A stretch of 64,000 nucleotides of DNA from Tsukamurella ocularis (GCF_024807615.1 NZ_JANUCJ010000001.1:806001-870000), one strand, 5' to 3'. Positions 43,978 to 52,962 are shown, numbered from the stretch's first letter. Translations and numbers: made by a program. Notes: generated from the sequence alone by a model not told the origin.

Positions 43978-44852
43978 CCTGCGGCGGGCACCGCGGTCAG
44001 CGCCTTGTACCCACCCGCCAGGTCCGTGGCCCGGTGCAGCCCGATGTCGCGCAGGGCGGCGGCCGCCAGGGAGCTGGCGTAGCCCTCCGAGCACAGCACG
44101 ATCCACCGCACGTCCCAGCCAGTGGCCTCGGGGATCCTCGCGTCGGATGTCGGGTCGAGACGCCACTCGAGCACGTTCCGCTCGATCACGAGGGCGCCGT
44201 CGACGTCTCCCTCGACAGCGCGCTGCGCTGCGGGACGGGTGTCGACCAGGACGGCGCCGGCGTCCAGTTCGGCGCGCAGGTCGGCGGCCTCGACCCGGTC
44301 GATGCGGTCCCGCGCGCCGGCCAGGAGCCCGTCGACGCCACGACCGCCGGTGGGGCCCTCGGGTTCGTCGGTCAGTTCGCTGCGCACGCGGCGCAGCCTA
44401 CCGACCGGCGTCACCTCGTAGTACGACATCGCGGTGAGCGGCGGGGAGTAGGCGTGCACCGAGAGGGTGGGCGTGGCCGCCTCGCCCGTCGCCGCATCGT
44501 GGGCGTCGGCGTGCCGGGTCACGTCGTGCACCCAGCCGCGGTCGAAAGACGCCTGCCCTCCGGCGTCGATCCGCCGCTCCCGCAACGCCTCCCCGTCCCA
44601 GCTTCGCTCCGCGAGCGCGCCCGAGACCACGGTGAGCGCGCCCAATGACCCGGCGTGGTCGTGCAGCTCCGTCGATCGCTCGGGCACCCAGCTGATGAGC
44701 CAGACGTCCACGTCGTCGTCGCCCCAGAGGCGGGTCGACCACCGCTCCCCCGCAGGCCAGTCGGTGGGGATCACGCGGTCGTACCCGCCCGCACACACCT
44801 TCGCGGCCTCGGTCGCGGTGAGCGCCAGCAGGTCCGGTGCGATATCGGTCAT
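43974..44852 (-). CDS. Cysteine dioxygenase-like cupin fused to a rhodanese domain
   Basis: The 292-residue protein joins two domains. The N-terminal cupin (to about residue 165) has ELHDHAGSLGALTVVSGAL, with the His pair that binds iron in thiol dioxygenases, and a later HDVTRHADAHDAA segment with the third His. The C-terminal rhodanese domain (about 185-290) has AVLVDTRPAAQRAVEGD and VLCSEGYASSLAAAAL; the Cys of CSEGYAS is the active-site residue. Cysteine dioxygenase makes cysteine sulfinate, and rhodanese moves sulfane sulfur. Linking them suggests a role in thiol or persulfide oxidation. Start is the ATG at 44852; an earlier ATG at 44876 is less well supported. Confidence 0.87.
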   Translation of the reverse strand: MTDIAPDLLALTATEAAKVCAGGYDRVIPTDWPAGERWSTRLWGDDDVDVWLISWVPERSTELHDHAGSLGALTVVSGALAERSWDGEALRERRIDAGGQASFDRGWVHDVTRHADAHDAATGEAATPTLSVHAYSPPLTAMSYYEVTPVGRLRRVRSELTDEPEGPTGGRGVDGLLAGARDRIDRVEAADLRAELDAGAVLVDTRPAAQRAVEGDVDGALVIERNVLEWRLDPTSDARIPEATGWDVRWIVLCSEGYASSLAAAALRDIGLHRATDLAGGYKALTAVPAAG

Positions 44853-44923
44853 GTGGATCAGTGTCGGACGGGGCACCTCCCCGGTGAACCCTTCCGCTCA
44901 CCGCGACCGAAAGCCGCGGGCAC

Positions 44924-45910
44924 TCAGCGGACGAGCCCCACCTTCTTGAGCCAGGTGGCCGCCACGTCGGCCGGATCGCGGCCCTCAATGTCGATCTGCC
45001 CGTTGAGCTCCTGCATCGTCTCGTTGGTGAGCAGGCGGCTGACCTTGGCGAGCACGTCCTTGATGGCGGGGTACTTCGCCAGCGCGTCCGTGCGGACCTC
45101 CGGCACGCCGTCGTAGGGCAGGAAGAACTTCCGGTCGTCCTCCAGCAGCTGCAGGCCGAGCTTGCGGATGCGGCCGTCGGTGGCGTAGACGTCGCCCGCG
45201 AGGCAGGTGCCGCCGGAGATCGAGGAGTAGATCACGCCCGCGTCCATCGTGGTGATGGGGTTCGCCGGGGTACCGCTGCCGAGCGGCACCTCGTACTTGT
45301 CCAACAACCGCCCCAGTCCGTCGGGGCGCGACTGGAACTCGGGGTCCACGCAGAGGGAGCGCTGCGCGGGCGGCAGCCGGAACAACTCGCTCAGGGTGTT
45401 CAGCTTCAGCTGCGCCTTCTGCGCCGGGGTCACCGCGAAGGCGTAGGTGTTGTTGAACGGGGCCGGGGTGAGAACCTCGATCCCGTTGGCCCGCTCGGCG
45501 TCGCGGACGCGGGTCCACAGCGCGGTGGAATCACTGATGGTCTCGGTCTGCCCGAGATAGCTGACCCAGATGGTGCCGGTGTACTCCCACGACACGTCGG
45601 CCGCGCCGCTCACCATCGCCTGCCGGGAGGACATGGACCCCGGCGCATTGGTGAGGTCGGTGATCTCAGCGCCCGCGGCCTGCAGGATCGTCGTGCTGAT
45701 CTTGCCGAGCAGGATGCCCTCGGAGAAGGACTTCGAGGTCACCGAGATCTTCGCGCCCGCCAGCGGAGTCTGGCCGTCCGCAGGCTCGGCGTGCACGAAG
45801 TGGCCCGACGAGCTCTCCAGCCCGCACCCGGCGAGCACGAGCGACAGGGCCGCCACCACGGGCAGCAGCGCACGCCGCACGCGCACCCGTCCGGTCCCGC
45901 GCGCCGTCAC
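44924..45910 (-). CDS. proX: Osmoprotectant ABC transporter substrate-binding lipoprotein
   Basis: The 328-residue protein has a signal peptide ending in the lipobox LAGC near residue 29. The mature part is an OpuAC/ProX-type binding fold (SKSFSEGILLGKISTTIL, DVSWEYTGTIWVSYLG, NNTYAFAVTP). It binds glycine betaine, choline or similar solutes outside the membrane. GTG at 45910 overlaps the stop of the permease gene by 4 bases. It is last in a four-gene operon of the same layout as the proXVWZ genes of M. tuberculosis. Confidence 0.9.
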   Translation of the reverse strand: MTARGTGRVRVRRALLPVVAALSLVLAGCGLESSSGHFVHAEPADGQTPLAGAKISVTSKSFSEGILLGKISTTILQAAGAEITDLTNAPGSMSSRQAMVSGAADVSWEYTGTIWVSYLGQTETISDSTALWTRVRDAERANGIEVLTPAPFNNTYAFAVTPAQKAQLKLNTLSELFRLPPAQRSLCVDPEFQSRPDGLGRLLDKYEVPLGSGTPANPITTMDAGVIYSSISGGTCLAGDVYATDGRIRKLGLQLLEDDRKFFLPYDGVPEVRTDALAKYPAIKDVLAKVSRLLTNETMQELNGQIDIEGRDPADVAATWLKKVGLVR

Positions 45911-46704
45911 GCGCTCACCCCACGCAGGCCGCGCGGTGCCAGCAGGTACTCGGCGAGCCGCGCCAGCCAGTCGATGGCGAGGGCGAGGAGCGCGACCAGC
46001 AGGGCACCCGAGAAGAGAAGGGCCGGCAAGTAGAGCGTGACGCCGGTCGTGATGAGCACTCCCAGCCCGCCGGCGCCGATGAAGGTGCCCAGGGTGGCGG
46101 TGCCGACGAGGATGACGAGAGCCGTGCGCACGCCGTGCAGGATCACCGGCACCGAGAGAGGCAGCTCCACTCGGATCAGGGCTTGGAAGGCCGAGAAGCC
46201 CTGGCCACGCGCGGCTTCGATGACACGGTCGTCCACCTGACGCAGGCCGGTGACGGTGTTCTGCAAGATCGGCAGCACCGCGTAGACGACCAGCGCGGCG
46301 ACGGCGGTGCTGAAGCCGGTGCCGAACCACATGGCGAACAGCACGACCATGCCCAGCACGGGGGCGGCCTGGCCGACGTTGGCGAGGGCCACGATCACCG
46401 GTGCGATGCGCGCGAACCGCTTGCGCGTCGCCAGGATCCCCAGCGGGATGGCGATGACCACCACGAGTACGGCGGAGACCACGGTGAGCTGGATGTGCTG
46501 CCATACCGAATCGCCCAGCGCGGACCACTGCAGCTGCACCGCCTCGGTCTCCGAGAAGTCCTGGCTCGCATGCCAGATCAGGTAGCCGACGAAGCCGACC
46601 ACCACGAGCAGCGGTTCGAGGATCAGGTCGATCGGCACACCGCCCGCGAACCGCGGCGTAGGGCCGACGCGCGCCGTCTTGGGCGCCCTGGCAGCGGCGG
46701 TCAT
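45907..46704 (-). CDS. proZ: Osmoprotectant ABC transporter permease
   Basis: The 265-residue permease has about six helices. The OpuC-type loop reads GLRQVDDRVIEAARGQGFSAFQALIRVELPLSVP (residue region 135-170), which contains the EAA coupling motif. N-terminal residues are charged. The ATG overlaps the ATPase stop by 4 bases and its stop overlaps the binding-protein start, so the operon is translationally coupled. ProZ versus ProW naming follows gene order only. Confidence 0.9.
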   Translation of the reverse strand: MTAAARAPKTARVGPTPRFAGGVPIDLILEPLLVVVGFVGYLIWHASQDFSETEAVQLQWSALGDSVWQHIQLTVVSAVLVVVIAIPLGILATRKRFARIAPVIVALANVGQAAPVLGMVVLFAMWFGTGFSTAVAALVVYAVLPILQNTVTGLRQVDDRVIEAARGQGFSAFQALIRVELPLSVPVILHGVRTALVILVGTATLGTFIGAGGLGVLITTGVTLYLPALLFSGALLVALLALAIDWLARLAEYLLAPRGLRGVSA

Positions 46705-47873
46705 GACGGCGCCGCCCGGTAGGTGTCCGCGGCCTGTTCCGGGTTGGCGATGGCCTGCCGCTCCCGGATACGTTGCGCGACCTGCTCAATGGTGAGCGCG
46801 CCGACCACCCTGCCGCGCTGAGTGACCAGGACGCCGCCCTGACTGGCTGCCAGCATCACGTCGAGCGCGTCAGCAAGGGTCGCGGTGCGCTCGGCGACGG
46901 GCAGCCGTTGGTCGACATAGGTCGAGACGACGGGCTTGCTCAACACCTCGGTCACCGAAGGCCAGGCGCGCGGACGGTCGTCCTCGTCGACCACGACGAC
47001 CCAGCTGAGCTTCGCCTCCTTGGCCCGCGCGGCGACCTCCTCCGACGGGTCGCCGGGACGCGCGAGCACGACGGGGGCGCTGGGGATCTCGCCGACGGAG
47101 CTGAGCGAGAGATGCTTGAGGGTGGCGCCCGAGCCGACGAACTCCTCCACGAAGGCGTTGGTCGGCGCGGTCAGGATCTCCTCGGGCGTGCCGAACTGCT
47201 CGACCTGGCCGCCCTCGGAGAGGATCAGCACCCGGTCGCCGAGCTTGATCGCCTCGTCGACGTCGTGCGTGACGATGACGATCGTCTTGTGCAGCTCCTC
47301 CTGGATCGCCAGGAGCTGGTCCTGCAGGCGCACGCGGGTGATGGGGTCGACGGCACCGAAAGGCTCATCCATCAGCAGGACCGGCGGATCGGCGGCCAGC
47401 GCGCGGGCGACGCCGACGCGCTGCTGCTGCCCGCCGGACATCTCCTTCGGGAACCGGCCGCGGAAGACGTCCGGATCCAGCCCGACCAGTTCCAGCAGCT
47501 CGGTGACCCGGGCGCGGGTGCGAGCCTTGTCCCAGCCGAGCAGGCCCGGCACCGCACCGATGTTCTTCTCCACGGTCCAATGCGGGAACAGGCCACCGGC
47601 CTGAACCACGTAGCCGATTCCCTGCCGCAGGCCGTCGGCGTCCGCCTTGGTGACGTCTGTCCCACCGATCAGCACCCGGCCCGAGGTGGGCTCGATCAGC
47701 CGGTTGATCATCTTCAGCGTAGTGGTCTTGCCACAGCCAGAGGGCCCGACGATCGCGACCGTCTCGCCCGCCTCGATGGCGATGGACAGCTCCTTGACCG
47801 CCGGCTTCTCCTGACCGCGGTAGCGCTTGATCACCTTCTCCAGCTCGATGGCAACGCCCGTGGTTTGACTCAT
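46701..47873 (-). CDS. proV: Osmoprotectant ABC transporter ATP-binding protein with CBS domains
   Basis: The 390-residue ATPase has Walker A VGPSGCGKTTTLKM (about residues 39-52), signature MSGGQQQRVGVARAL, Walker B VLLMDEPFGAVDP and the switch His in IVTHDVDEA. The C-terminal 120 residues form two CBS repeats (LSWVVVVDEDDRP; GGVLVTQRGRVVGAL). In OpuA such domains sense ionic strength through membrane surface charge. The ATG at 47873 overlaps the end of the upstream permease gene. The long open frame beyond it is a shadow. Confidence 0.92.
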   Translation of the reverse strand: MSQTTGVAIELEKVIKRYRGQEKPAVKELSIAIEAGETVAIVGPSGCGKTTTLKMINRLIEPTSGRVLIGGTDVTKADADGLRQGIGYVVQAGGLFPHWTVEKNIGAVPGLLGWDKARTRARVTELLELVGLDPDVFRGRFPKEMSGGQQQRVGVARALAADPPVLLMDEPFGAVDPITRVRLQDQLLAIQEELHKTIVIVTHDVDEAIKLGDRVLILSEGGQVEQFGTPEEILTAPTNAFVEEFVGSGATLKHLSLSSVGEIPSAPVVLARPGDPSEEVAARAKEAKLSWVVVVDEDDRPRAWPSVTEVLSKPVVSTYVDQRLPVAERTATLADALDVMLAASQGGVLVTQRGRVVGALTIEQVAQRIRERQAIANPEQAADTYRAAPS

Positions 47874-48514
47874 CGCAGTCCCTTCGAGACGGTGAAGCGG
47901 CCCAGGAGCACCAGCAGACCGTCGAGTACGAGCGCGACGGCCACCACGAGAACGGTACCCACCAACGCGGATTCGAGTGCGCCGGCGCCGCCGAGGCGGG
48001 CGAGGCCGGAGAAGATCAGGGAGCCGAGGCCCGGGCCGAGCACATAGGCGACCACGGTCGCGACGCCGACCACGAGCTGCGTGCTGACGCGGATCCCGGT
48101 GAGGATCACGGGCCACGCGTTCGGCAGTTCGACGGTGGCCAGCACCCGCCATCGGGGCATGCCCAGGCCACGGGCCGCCTCGACCAGCGCCGGCGGCACC
48201 GCCTGCAGCCCGACGATCGCGCTGGTCAGGATCGGCAGCGTGGCGTAGAAGGCGAGCATCGTGACCGACGGCGTGACGCCCAGCCCGAACACGATGAGCA
48301 GCAACGCCAACAGCGCGAGGGACGGCACCGTCATACCGACGGAGGCGACTGCGGTGGCGAACGCGGCCCCCGCGCGCGAGCGGTACACCAGGGCCGCGAT
48401 CGCCAGGGCGATCACCGCCCCGAGCACCACGCACTGGATCACCAGCGAGGCGTGTTGGTACGTGAGGAAGCCGAGCTGACCCCCACGACCGTCGAGGAAT
48501 CTTCGGAGGTCCAC
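47870..48514 (-). CDS. proW: Osmoprotectant ABC transporter permease, first gene of the operon
   Basis: This 214-residue permease has five or six helices and the coupling loop GLQAVPPALVEAARGLGM (about residues 107-124). Start is the GTG at 48514, 7 bases after TAGGTT on the minus strand, so the operon transcript is probably leaderless. The longer open frame upstream runs into the promoter of the divergent helicase gene. Together with the ATPase, second permease and lipoprotein it makes a complete ABC importer. Confidence 0.88.
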   Translation of the reverse strand: MDLRRFLDGRGGQLGFLTYQHASLVIQCVVLGAVIALAIAALVYRSRAGAAFATAVASVGMTVPSLALLALLLIVFGLGVTPSVTMLAFYATLPILTSAIVGLQAVPPALVEAARGLGMPRWRVLATVELPNAWPVILTGIRVSTQLVVGVATVVAYVLGPGLGSLIFSGLARLGGAGALESALVGTVLVVAVALVLDGLLVLLGRFTVSKGLR

Positions 48515-48652
48515 TCGTCCGAACCTACAGACGAAGCCGGTTTCGCGCGCAGTTCGCGTCAATGTGGGCGGAATCCGAGGGCTGGACAGGGCGAACGGGA
48601 GTGGGCATGGGACACCGCGAACTCTCTCCCCTTCTAACTTATAACGCACCCC

Positions 48653-48671
48653 GGGCCTTGCCGCAAGGCCC
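48653..48671. promoter_or_regulatory. Inverted repeat resembling a rifamycin-associated element (RAE)
   Basis: GGGCCTTGCCGCAAGGCCC is a perfect palindrome with 9-base arms and a 1-base centre. Published rifamycin-associated elements upstream of rifamycin-resistance genes of actinomycetes are GC-rich inverted repeats with the core TTGC-N-GCAA, as here. It overlaps the likely -35 region (TTGCCG at 48659-48664) of the helicase gene, whose CATACT -10 hexamer is at 48683-48688. Confidence 0.75.
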
Positions 48672-48725
48672 CGTCCTTGGCGCATACTCGCTGGCCGGAT
48701 CGATTTCGTAGCGAAGTGAGGGTGC

Positions 48726-50906
48726 ATGTCTGAGTACGAGAACGAGCTGACATCGGAGCGCGAGTACGTGGCGGGGTTGTACGCGCGATTAGACGCAGAA
48801 CGGGACAGGGCGCGCCGACGATACACGGACGCCCTGCGCGACCACGAGGGCCGGGCGGTGGACCGGGAGGGCGACGTGATGACCTCCGCGCGGGAGATGC
48901 GGCGGCTGAGTGTCGCCGAGGAGGGGCTGGCCTTCGGCCGGCTCGACGGGGAGCCCGACGGCACCGTCGGGAGCCGGTACGTCGGGAGGCTCGGCCTGTT
49001 CGACGACGAGGACGGGGACCGGGAATTGCTCCTGGACTGGCGGGCCCCGGCGTCCCGGCCCTTCTACACGGCCACGGGCGCGCACCCGGAGGACGTGCAC
49101 CGGCGGCGGCAATTCCTCAGCGACGGCCGAGAGCTGACCGCCTTCACCGACGAGATGCTGGGCCGCCCGGGTGCCGACGCCCGCGGCGACGCGGCGCTGC
49201 TGGCCGCGGTGAACGCGCCGCGCGGCGAGGGGATGCGCGACATCGTCGCGACGATTCAGGCCGATCAGGACCGGATCATCCGGTCGGACAATCCGGGCGT
49301 CACCGTGATCGAGGGTGGCCCCGGCACCGGCAAGACGGTGGTGGCGCTGCACCGGGTGGCGTACCTGCTCTACACGCAGCGAGCGCGGTTCGAGCGACAC
49401 GGCGTGCTCGTGGTGGGCCCGAACACCTCCTTCCTCCAGCACATCGGGCGGGTGCTGCCCTCACTCGGCGAGTCCGACGTGGTCTTCGCGACACCGGCGA
49501 CGCTTCACCCGGGCGTCACTGCTCGCAGGGAGGACGAGCCGACGGTGGCACGGATCAAGGGCGCGGCCGCGATGGCCGACGTGCTCGCCGCCGCGGTCGC
49601 GGACTTCTCCACCCTGCCGGAGACGCCCGTCTCCATCGGGCTCGGCGACGCCACGGTGCGGATCGAAGCCGACGTGGTGGGCTGGGCCCGGGACGAGGCG
49701 CGGATGAGTGGGCAGCCGCACAACCAGGCGCGCGCCGCCTTCCTCGACGTGCTGACCTGGGCGATCACCGAGCGGGCTCTGGGCCGGATCGGGAAGCAGT
49801 GGCTCCGCCGGGAGGACACGCGGGCCTGGGAGGAGATGCGTCACAGCATGCTCGCCGACCTCGCGGTGGACGGGACGTTCCGGCGCACCGTCGATCAGCT
49901 GTGGCCCGTGCTCTCCCCCGAGGCCCTGCTCGCGGACCTGCTGAGCTCGCCCGAGCGGCTGGCCGCAGCCGGTGCAGACCCGTCGCTGCTGCGGTCCGAC
50001 GGTGCCGCCTGGACCGTCTCCGACGTACCGTTGCTAGACGAGCTCGCGGAACTGCTGGGCCCGCACGAGGTTCCGGACGGATCCGCGGTGCAGGCCGCGC
50101 GCGAACAGGCGGAGTTCGCGGAGGGCGTGCTGGATTCGCTGGTCTCCCGGCAGGATTCGATGGACGACGAAGACCACCTCTTCGCCACCGACCTGCTCTA
50201 CGCGGATGACCTGGCCAGCAGGTTCGAGGAGCGCGACACCCGCGACCTGGTGGAACGCGCCGCCACGGACCGGACCTGGGTGTACCGGCACGTGGTGGTC
50301 GACGAGGCGCAAGAGCTCTCCGCCATGGACTGGCGGGTGCTCATGCGGCGCTGCCCGTCCCGCTCGTTCACCGTGGTCGGCGACCTCACACAGCGCAGCG
50401 CTCCCGCTGGCGCGCAGTCGTGGGCCGAGATGCTCGACCCGTACGTCGCGGGCCGCTGGGCGTACACCGCGCTCACGGTGAACTACCGCACCCCGTCGGA
50501 GATCATGGCGGTGGCAGCGGACGTGCTCGCCGAGTTCGCGCCCGGCACCGTGCCGCCGGAATCGGTGCGCGCCTCCGGGGTCCGGCCGTGGGCGCGCCGG
50601 GTGACCGACGACGGTCTCGCCGGCGCGATCGAGGAGTTCGTCCGCGACGAGGCCAGCAGAGAGGGCACGTCCGTCGTCATCGGGCCCGACGGTACGCCGG
50701 GCGCGGTCCCGCCGTCGGAGACGAAGGGGCTCGAGTTCGACGCGGTGCTGGTGGTGGACCCCGAGGCCATCCTCGCCGACGGCGAGCGGGGCGCGGCGGA
50801 GCTGTACGTGGCGCTCACCCGCGCGACGCAGCGGCTCGGCCTGCTGCACCGGGCGCCCTTGCCTGCCTGCCTGTCCGAGCTAGAGAGCCCGGTCGGCGCG
50901 TCCTGA
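48726..50906 (+). CDS. HelD/HelR-type RNA polymerase-associated helicase-like ATPase
   Basis: The 726-residue UvrD-like protein starts with a coiled-coil arm (residues 1-75, many Glu/Arg). Walker A GGPGTGKTVVALHRV lies near residues 199-213, Walker B VVVDEAQELSAMDW near 525-538, and VVGDLTQRSAPAG and YVALTRATQRLGL close the motor. It lacks DNA-helicase accessory domains. This fits HelD proteins, which pry RNA polymerase off DNA. HelR members protect polymerase from rifamycins and are induced through a rifamycin-associated element, and such an element lies upstream here. ATG at 48726 follows GTGAGGG. It is divergent from the osmoprotectant operon. Confidence 0.88.
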   Translation: MSEYENELTSEREYVAGLYARLDAERDRARRRYTDALRDHEGRAVDREGDVMTSAREMRRLSVAEEGLAFGRLDGEPDGTVGSRYVGRLGLFDDEDGDRELLLDWRAPASRPFYTATGAHPEDVHRRRQFLSDGRELTAFTDEMLGRPGADARGDAALLAAVNAPRGEGMRDIVATIQADQDRIIRSDNPGVTVIEGGPGTGKTVVALHRVAYLLYTQRARFERHGVLVVGPNTSFLQHIGRVLPSLGESDVVFATPATLHPGVTARREDEPTVARIKGAAAMADVLAAAVADFSTLPETPVSIGLGDATVRIEADVVGWARDEARMSGQPHNQARAAFLDVLTWAITERALGRIGKQWLRREDTRAWEEMRHSMLADLAVDGTFRRTVDQLWPVLSPEALLADLLSSPERLAAAGADPSLLRSDGAAWTVSDVPLLDELAELLGPHEVPDGSAVQAAREQAEFAEGVLDSLVSRQDSMDDEDHLFATDLLYADDLASRFEERDTRDLVERAATDRTWVYRHVVVDEAQELSAMDWRVLMRRCPSRSFTVVGDLTQRSAPAGAQSWAEMLDPYVAGRWAYTALTVNYRTPSEIMAVAADVLAEFAPGTVPPESVRASGVRPWARRVTDDGLAGAIEEFVRDEASREGTSVVIGPDGTPGAVPPSETKGLEFDAVLVVDPEAILADGERGAAELYVALTRATQRLGLLHRAPLPACLSELESPVGAS

Positions 50907-50924
50907 CGCCGGTGCGAGGCCGGC

Positions 50925-51539
50925 TCAGCCCCCGCTCTTGATCCAGTCCAGTGCGATCGCCACGACGGCCGCATTGAAGAAGAAGCTGAGCACGCTGTGC
51001 ACGATCACCAGCCGGCGCGTGGAACGTCGGGTGACGGTGACGTCCGAGACCGCGAAGGACGTGCCGATGGTGATGGAGAAGTAGACGAACTCGGTGAGCT
51101 GGGGGCGCTCGCAGTCCGGGAACTGCAGGCCGCCCGCGGAGAAGTAGTCGCGGGCGTAGATCTGGGCGAATGCCGTGTGCAGGAGCAACCAGGAGAGGAG
51201 GACCGTGGCCGCGGCGACGGGCTGGAGCGCGGGATCCGGCTCGTCACCGCGGGTGGCGATCATGAGCAGGCCGCCCACCAGGCCGGAGCCGCTGACCACC
51301 GCCGCGAACAGAGTGGTCTGCCAGCGCGGCGCCGCCATCAGATCCGGATCGTCTTCGCCGGCAGGGATCCGGCGGCGCAGCAGGAACCAGCCCGCTACCA
51401 CGTAGGCGACGGCCGCCACGTTCCACACGATGAGCAGGGGTACCGCGGCACTGCCGAACACCAGCACCGCGGCGAGCCACGCCACGCCCAGCAGCGTGAG
51501 CACCGTTTCGAGCAGGGGGACCAGAACCGAGCGTCGCAT
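50925..51539 (-). CDS. DUF1345 membrane protein
   Basis: The 204-residue protein has five hydrophobic segments. The family pattern reads HTAFAQIYARDYF, GGLQFPDCERPQLTEFVYFS, GTSFAVSDVTV and RRLVIVHSVLSFFFNAAVV. Function is unknown. The phrase FVYFSITIGTSFAVSDV is reminiscent of potassium-channel pore regions, which is only a resemblance. It is convergent with the helicase gene and divergent from a TetR gene that may control it. Confidence 0.88.
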   Translation of the reverse strand: MRRSVLVPLLETVLTLLGVAWLAAVLVFGSAAVPLLIVWNVAAVAYVVAGWFLLRRRIPAGEDDPDLMAAPRWQTTLFAAVVSGSGLVGGLLMIATRGDEPDPALQPVAAATVLLSWLLLHTAFAQIYARDYFSAGGLQFPDCERPQLTEFVYFSITIGTSFAVSDVTVTRRSTRRLVIVHSVLSFFFNAAVVAIALDWIKSGG

Positions 51540-51587
51540 GGGGTCAGCTTTCCACGACGCCGGTCGCGCGGCGGATACGATCGCCGC

Positions 51588-52157
51588 ATGCCCCCCGCCC
51601 GCTCGAGCCCGTCACGCTACGTGCAGCTGCGCTTCCTCGAGGCCGGGCTGGCGGTACTGGCCGAGCGGGGGCACGCGGCGCTGAAGCTGGCCGCTGTGTG
51701 CGAGCAGGCCGGATCGTCGACCGGCAGCTTCTACCACGCGTATCCGAGCTGGCCCGAGTTCACGTCCGCGCTGATCACGTACTGGCGGCAGACCAAGAGC
51801 GACCGCCTGATCGAGGCCGCCAGGCAGGTGCCCGACGCCTATGACCGGCTGATGTCGCTCACCCACGTCGGCTTGACGTTGCCGCACGCCACCGAGGCGG
51901 CGATCCGGGTGTGGGCGGCGCACGATCCGGAGGTGGCGCGGCACCAGGCCGAAGTCGACCTCGAACGGCGCGACGTGATCGCGGAGACCTACACCGAGGT
52001 GATCGGCGACCGTGAGCTCGCCGAGAAGTACGCCACCACCGCGCTGTACCTGCTGGTGGGCTACGAGAGCGGCACCCTGCAGTCGCTCGACACCCTCGCC
52101 TTCGCCTTCCGCACCTTCACCGACGGTGCGCTCGGCGGGCCGCCCGAGGCCGGCTGA
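51588..52157 (+). CDS. TetR-family transcriptional regulator
   Basis: The 189-residue protein has the HTH segment LKLAAVCEQAGSSTGSFYHAY (about residues 32-52), with the TetR pattern GSFYHAYPSW. The ligand-binding half follows. ATG at 51588 is 6 bases after TACGAT, so the message is probably leaderless. It is divergent from the DUF1345 gene with only 48 bases between, making that gene the likely target. The long upstream frame is antisense to the DUF1345 gene and not coding. Confidence 0.83.
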   Translation: MPPARSSPSRYVQLRFLEAGLAVLAERGHAALKLAAVCEQAGSSTGSFYHAYPSWPEFTSALITYWRQTKSDRLIEAARQVPDAYDRLMSLTHVGLTLPHATEAAIRVWAAHDPEVARHQAEVDLERRDVIAETYTEVIGDRELAEKYATTALYLLVGYESGTLQSLDTLAFAFRTFTDGALGGPPEAG

Positions 52158-52181
52158 CCCCGGCGTTCTCGGCGACCGTCG

Positions 52182-52832
52182 TCAGTGGGTCGGGCGGACG
52201 ACGAGAGCGTCGAGCAGGGCGAAGACCTGCTCGGTGAGCACGGCGCCGGCGGTCTCGTCGCCGAGGACGCGGCGACGGACGGCACGCTCGAAGGGGCCGT
52301 CGAGCGCGGCGTAGGTGCCGGCGGCATCGAGGAGCGGTGCGCCGCCTGCGAGTTCGGCGTAGCGGCTCACGACCCGCCAGATCATCGCCTCGAGCGAGCC
52401 GTCGATCTCGCGCACGTCGTCGGTGAGCGCGGCCTCGAACATGGCCTGCGAGCGTAGGTCGTACCAGAGCTTGTGAGTCGGGAGGTCGTGCTCCATCGTT
52501 GCGGCCAGCCGCTCTGCAAACCGCGTCCGTAGCCCGGGCGCATCGTCGTCGGCGCGCAGGACATCGTCGTACGAAGCGATGCACTCGGCCTTGTAGAGGT
52601 GGACGCAGTGCGCGATCAGCTCGAGCCGATCCGCGAAATAGTAGTGCAGGACGCCGTGGCTGTACTCGGAGTTCGCCGCGATCTCGCGGAGGCTGGTGCG
52701 CGCGTAGCCGAGCTCGGAGAGCGTCCTGAGCGCCGCACGAGCCAACTCGTCACGCTTGGCCGCGACTTTCGTGGCGTGCTTGGTGGCGCCCACGGCGGCG
52801 GGCGCGGCCGCCTGCGCGATCACTTCGGTCAC
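52182..52832 (-). CDS. TetR-family regulator of the SDR/acyl-CoA-ligase operon
   Basis: The 216-residue protein has a longer alanine-rich N-terminus, then the HTH TSLREIAANSEYSHGVLHYYF (residues about 46-66). A TetR C-terminal domain with an LPTHKLWYDLRSQAMF segment follows. GTG at 52832 has a good AGGAAGGAG ribosome site. Two similar palindromic boxes lie in the 202-base region shared with the divergent SDR operon, which it probably represses. It is convergent with the preceding TetR gene. Confidence 0.85.
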   Translation of the reverse strand: MTEVIAQAAAPAAVGATKHATKVAAKRDELARAALRTLSELGYARTSLREIAANSEYSHGVLHYYFADRLELIAHCVHLYKAECIASYDDVLRADDDAPGLRTRFAERLAATMEHDLPTHKLWYDLRSQAMFEAALTDDVREIDGSLEAMIWRVVSRYAELAGGAPLLDAAGTYAALDGPFERAVRRRVLGDETAGAVLTEQVFALLDALVVRPTH

Positions 52833-52924
52833 CCCGCACTCCTTCCTCCGGCCGACGACTCGTCGGCATCGTCCCAGGATAACCCCCCTGCCGCGTGCCG
52901 GAGCAGGACCCTCATCTATTTCCC

Positions 52925-52962
52925 TTGACGATTGTCCAACATTTTTCTTGACAGTCGTCTAA
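52925..52962. promoter_or_regulatory. Paired operator boxes TTGAC-N4/5-GTCYAA
   Basis: TTGACGATTGTCCAA (52925-52939) and TTGACAGTCGTCTAA (52948-52962) are partly palindromic, share TTGAC...GTCYAA and start 23 bases apart. The second overlaps a TAAATT hexamer at 52960-52965 that can serve as the -10 box of the SDR operon. They are probably bound by the divergent TetR protein. Confidence 0.65.
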
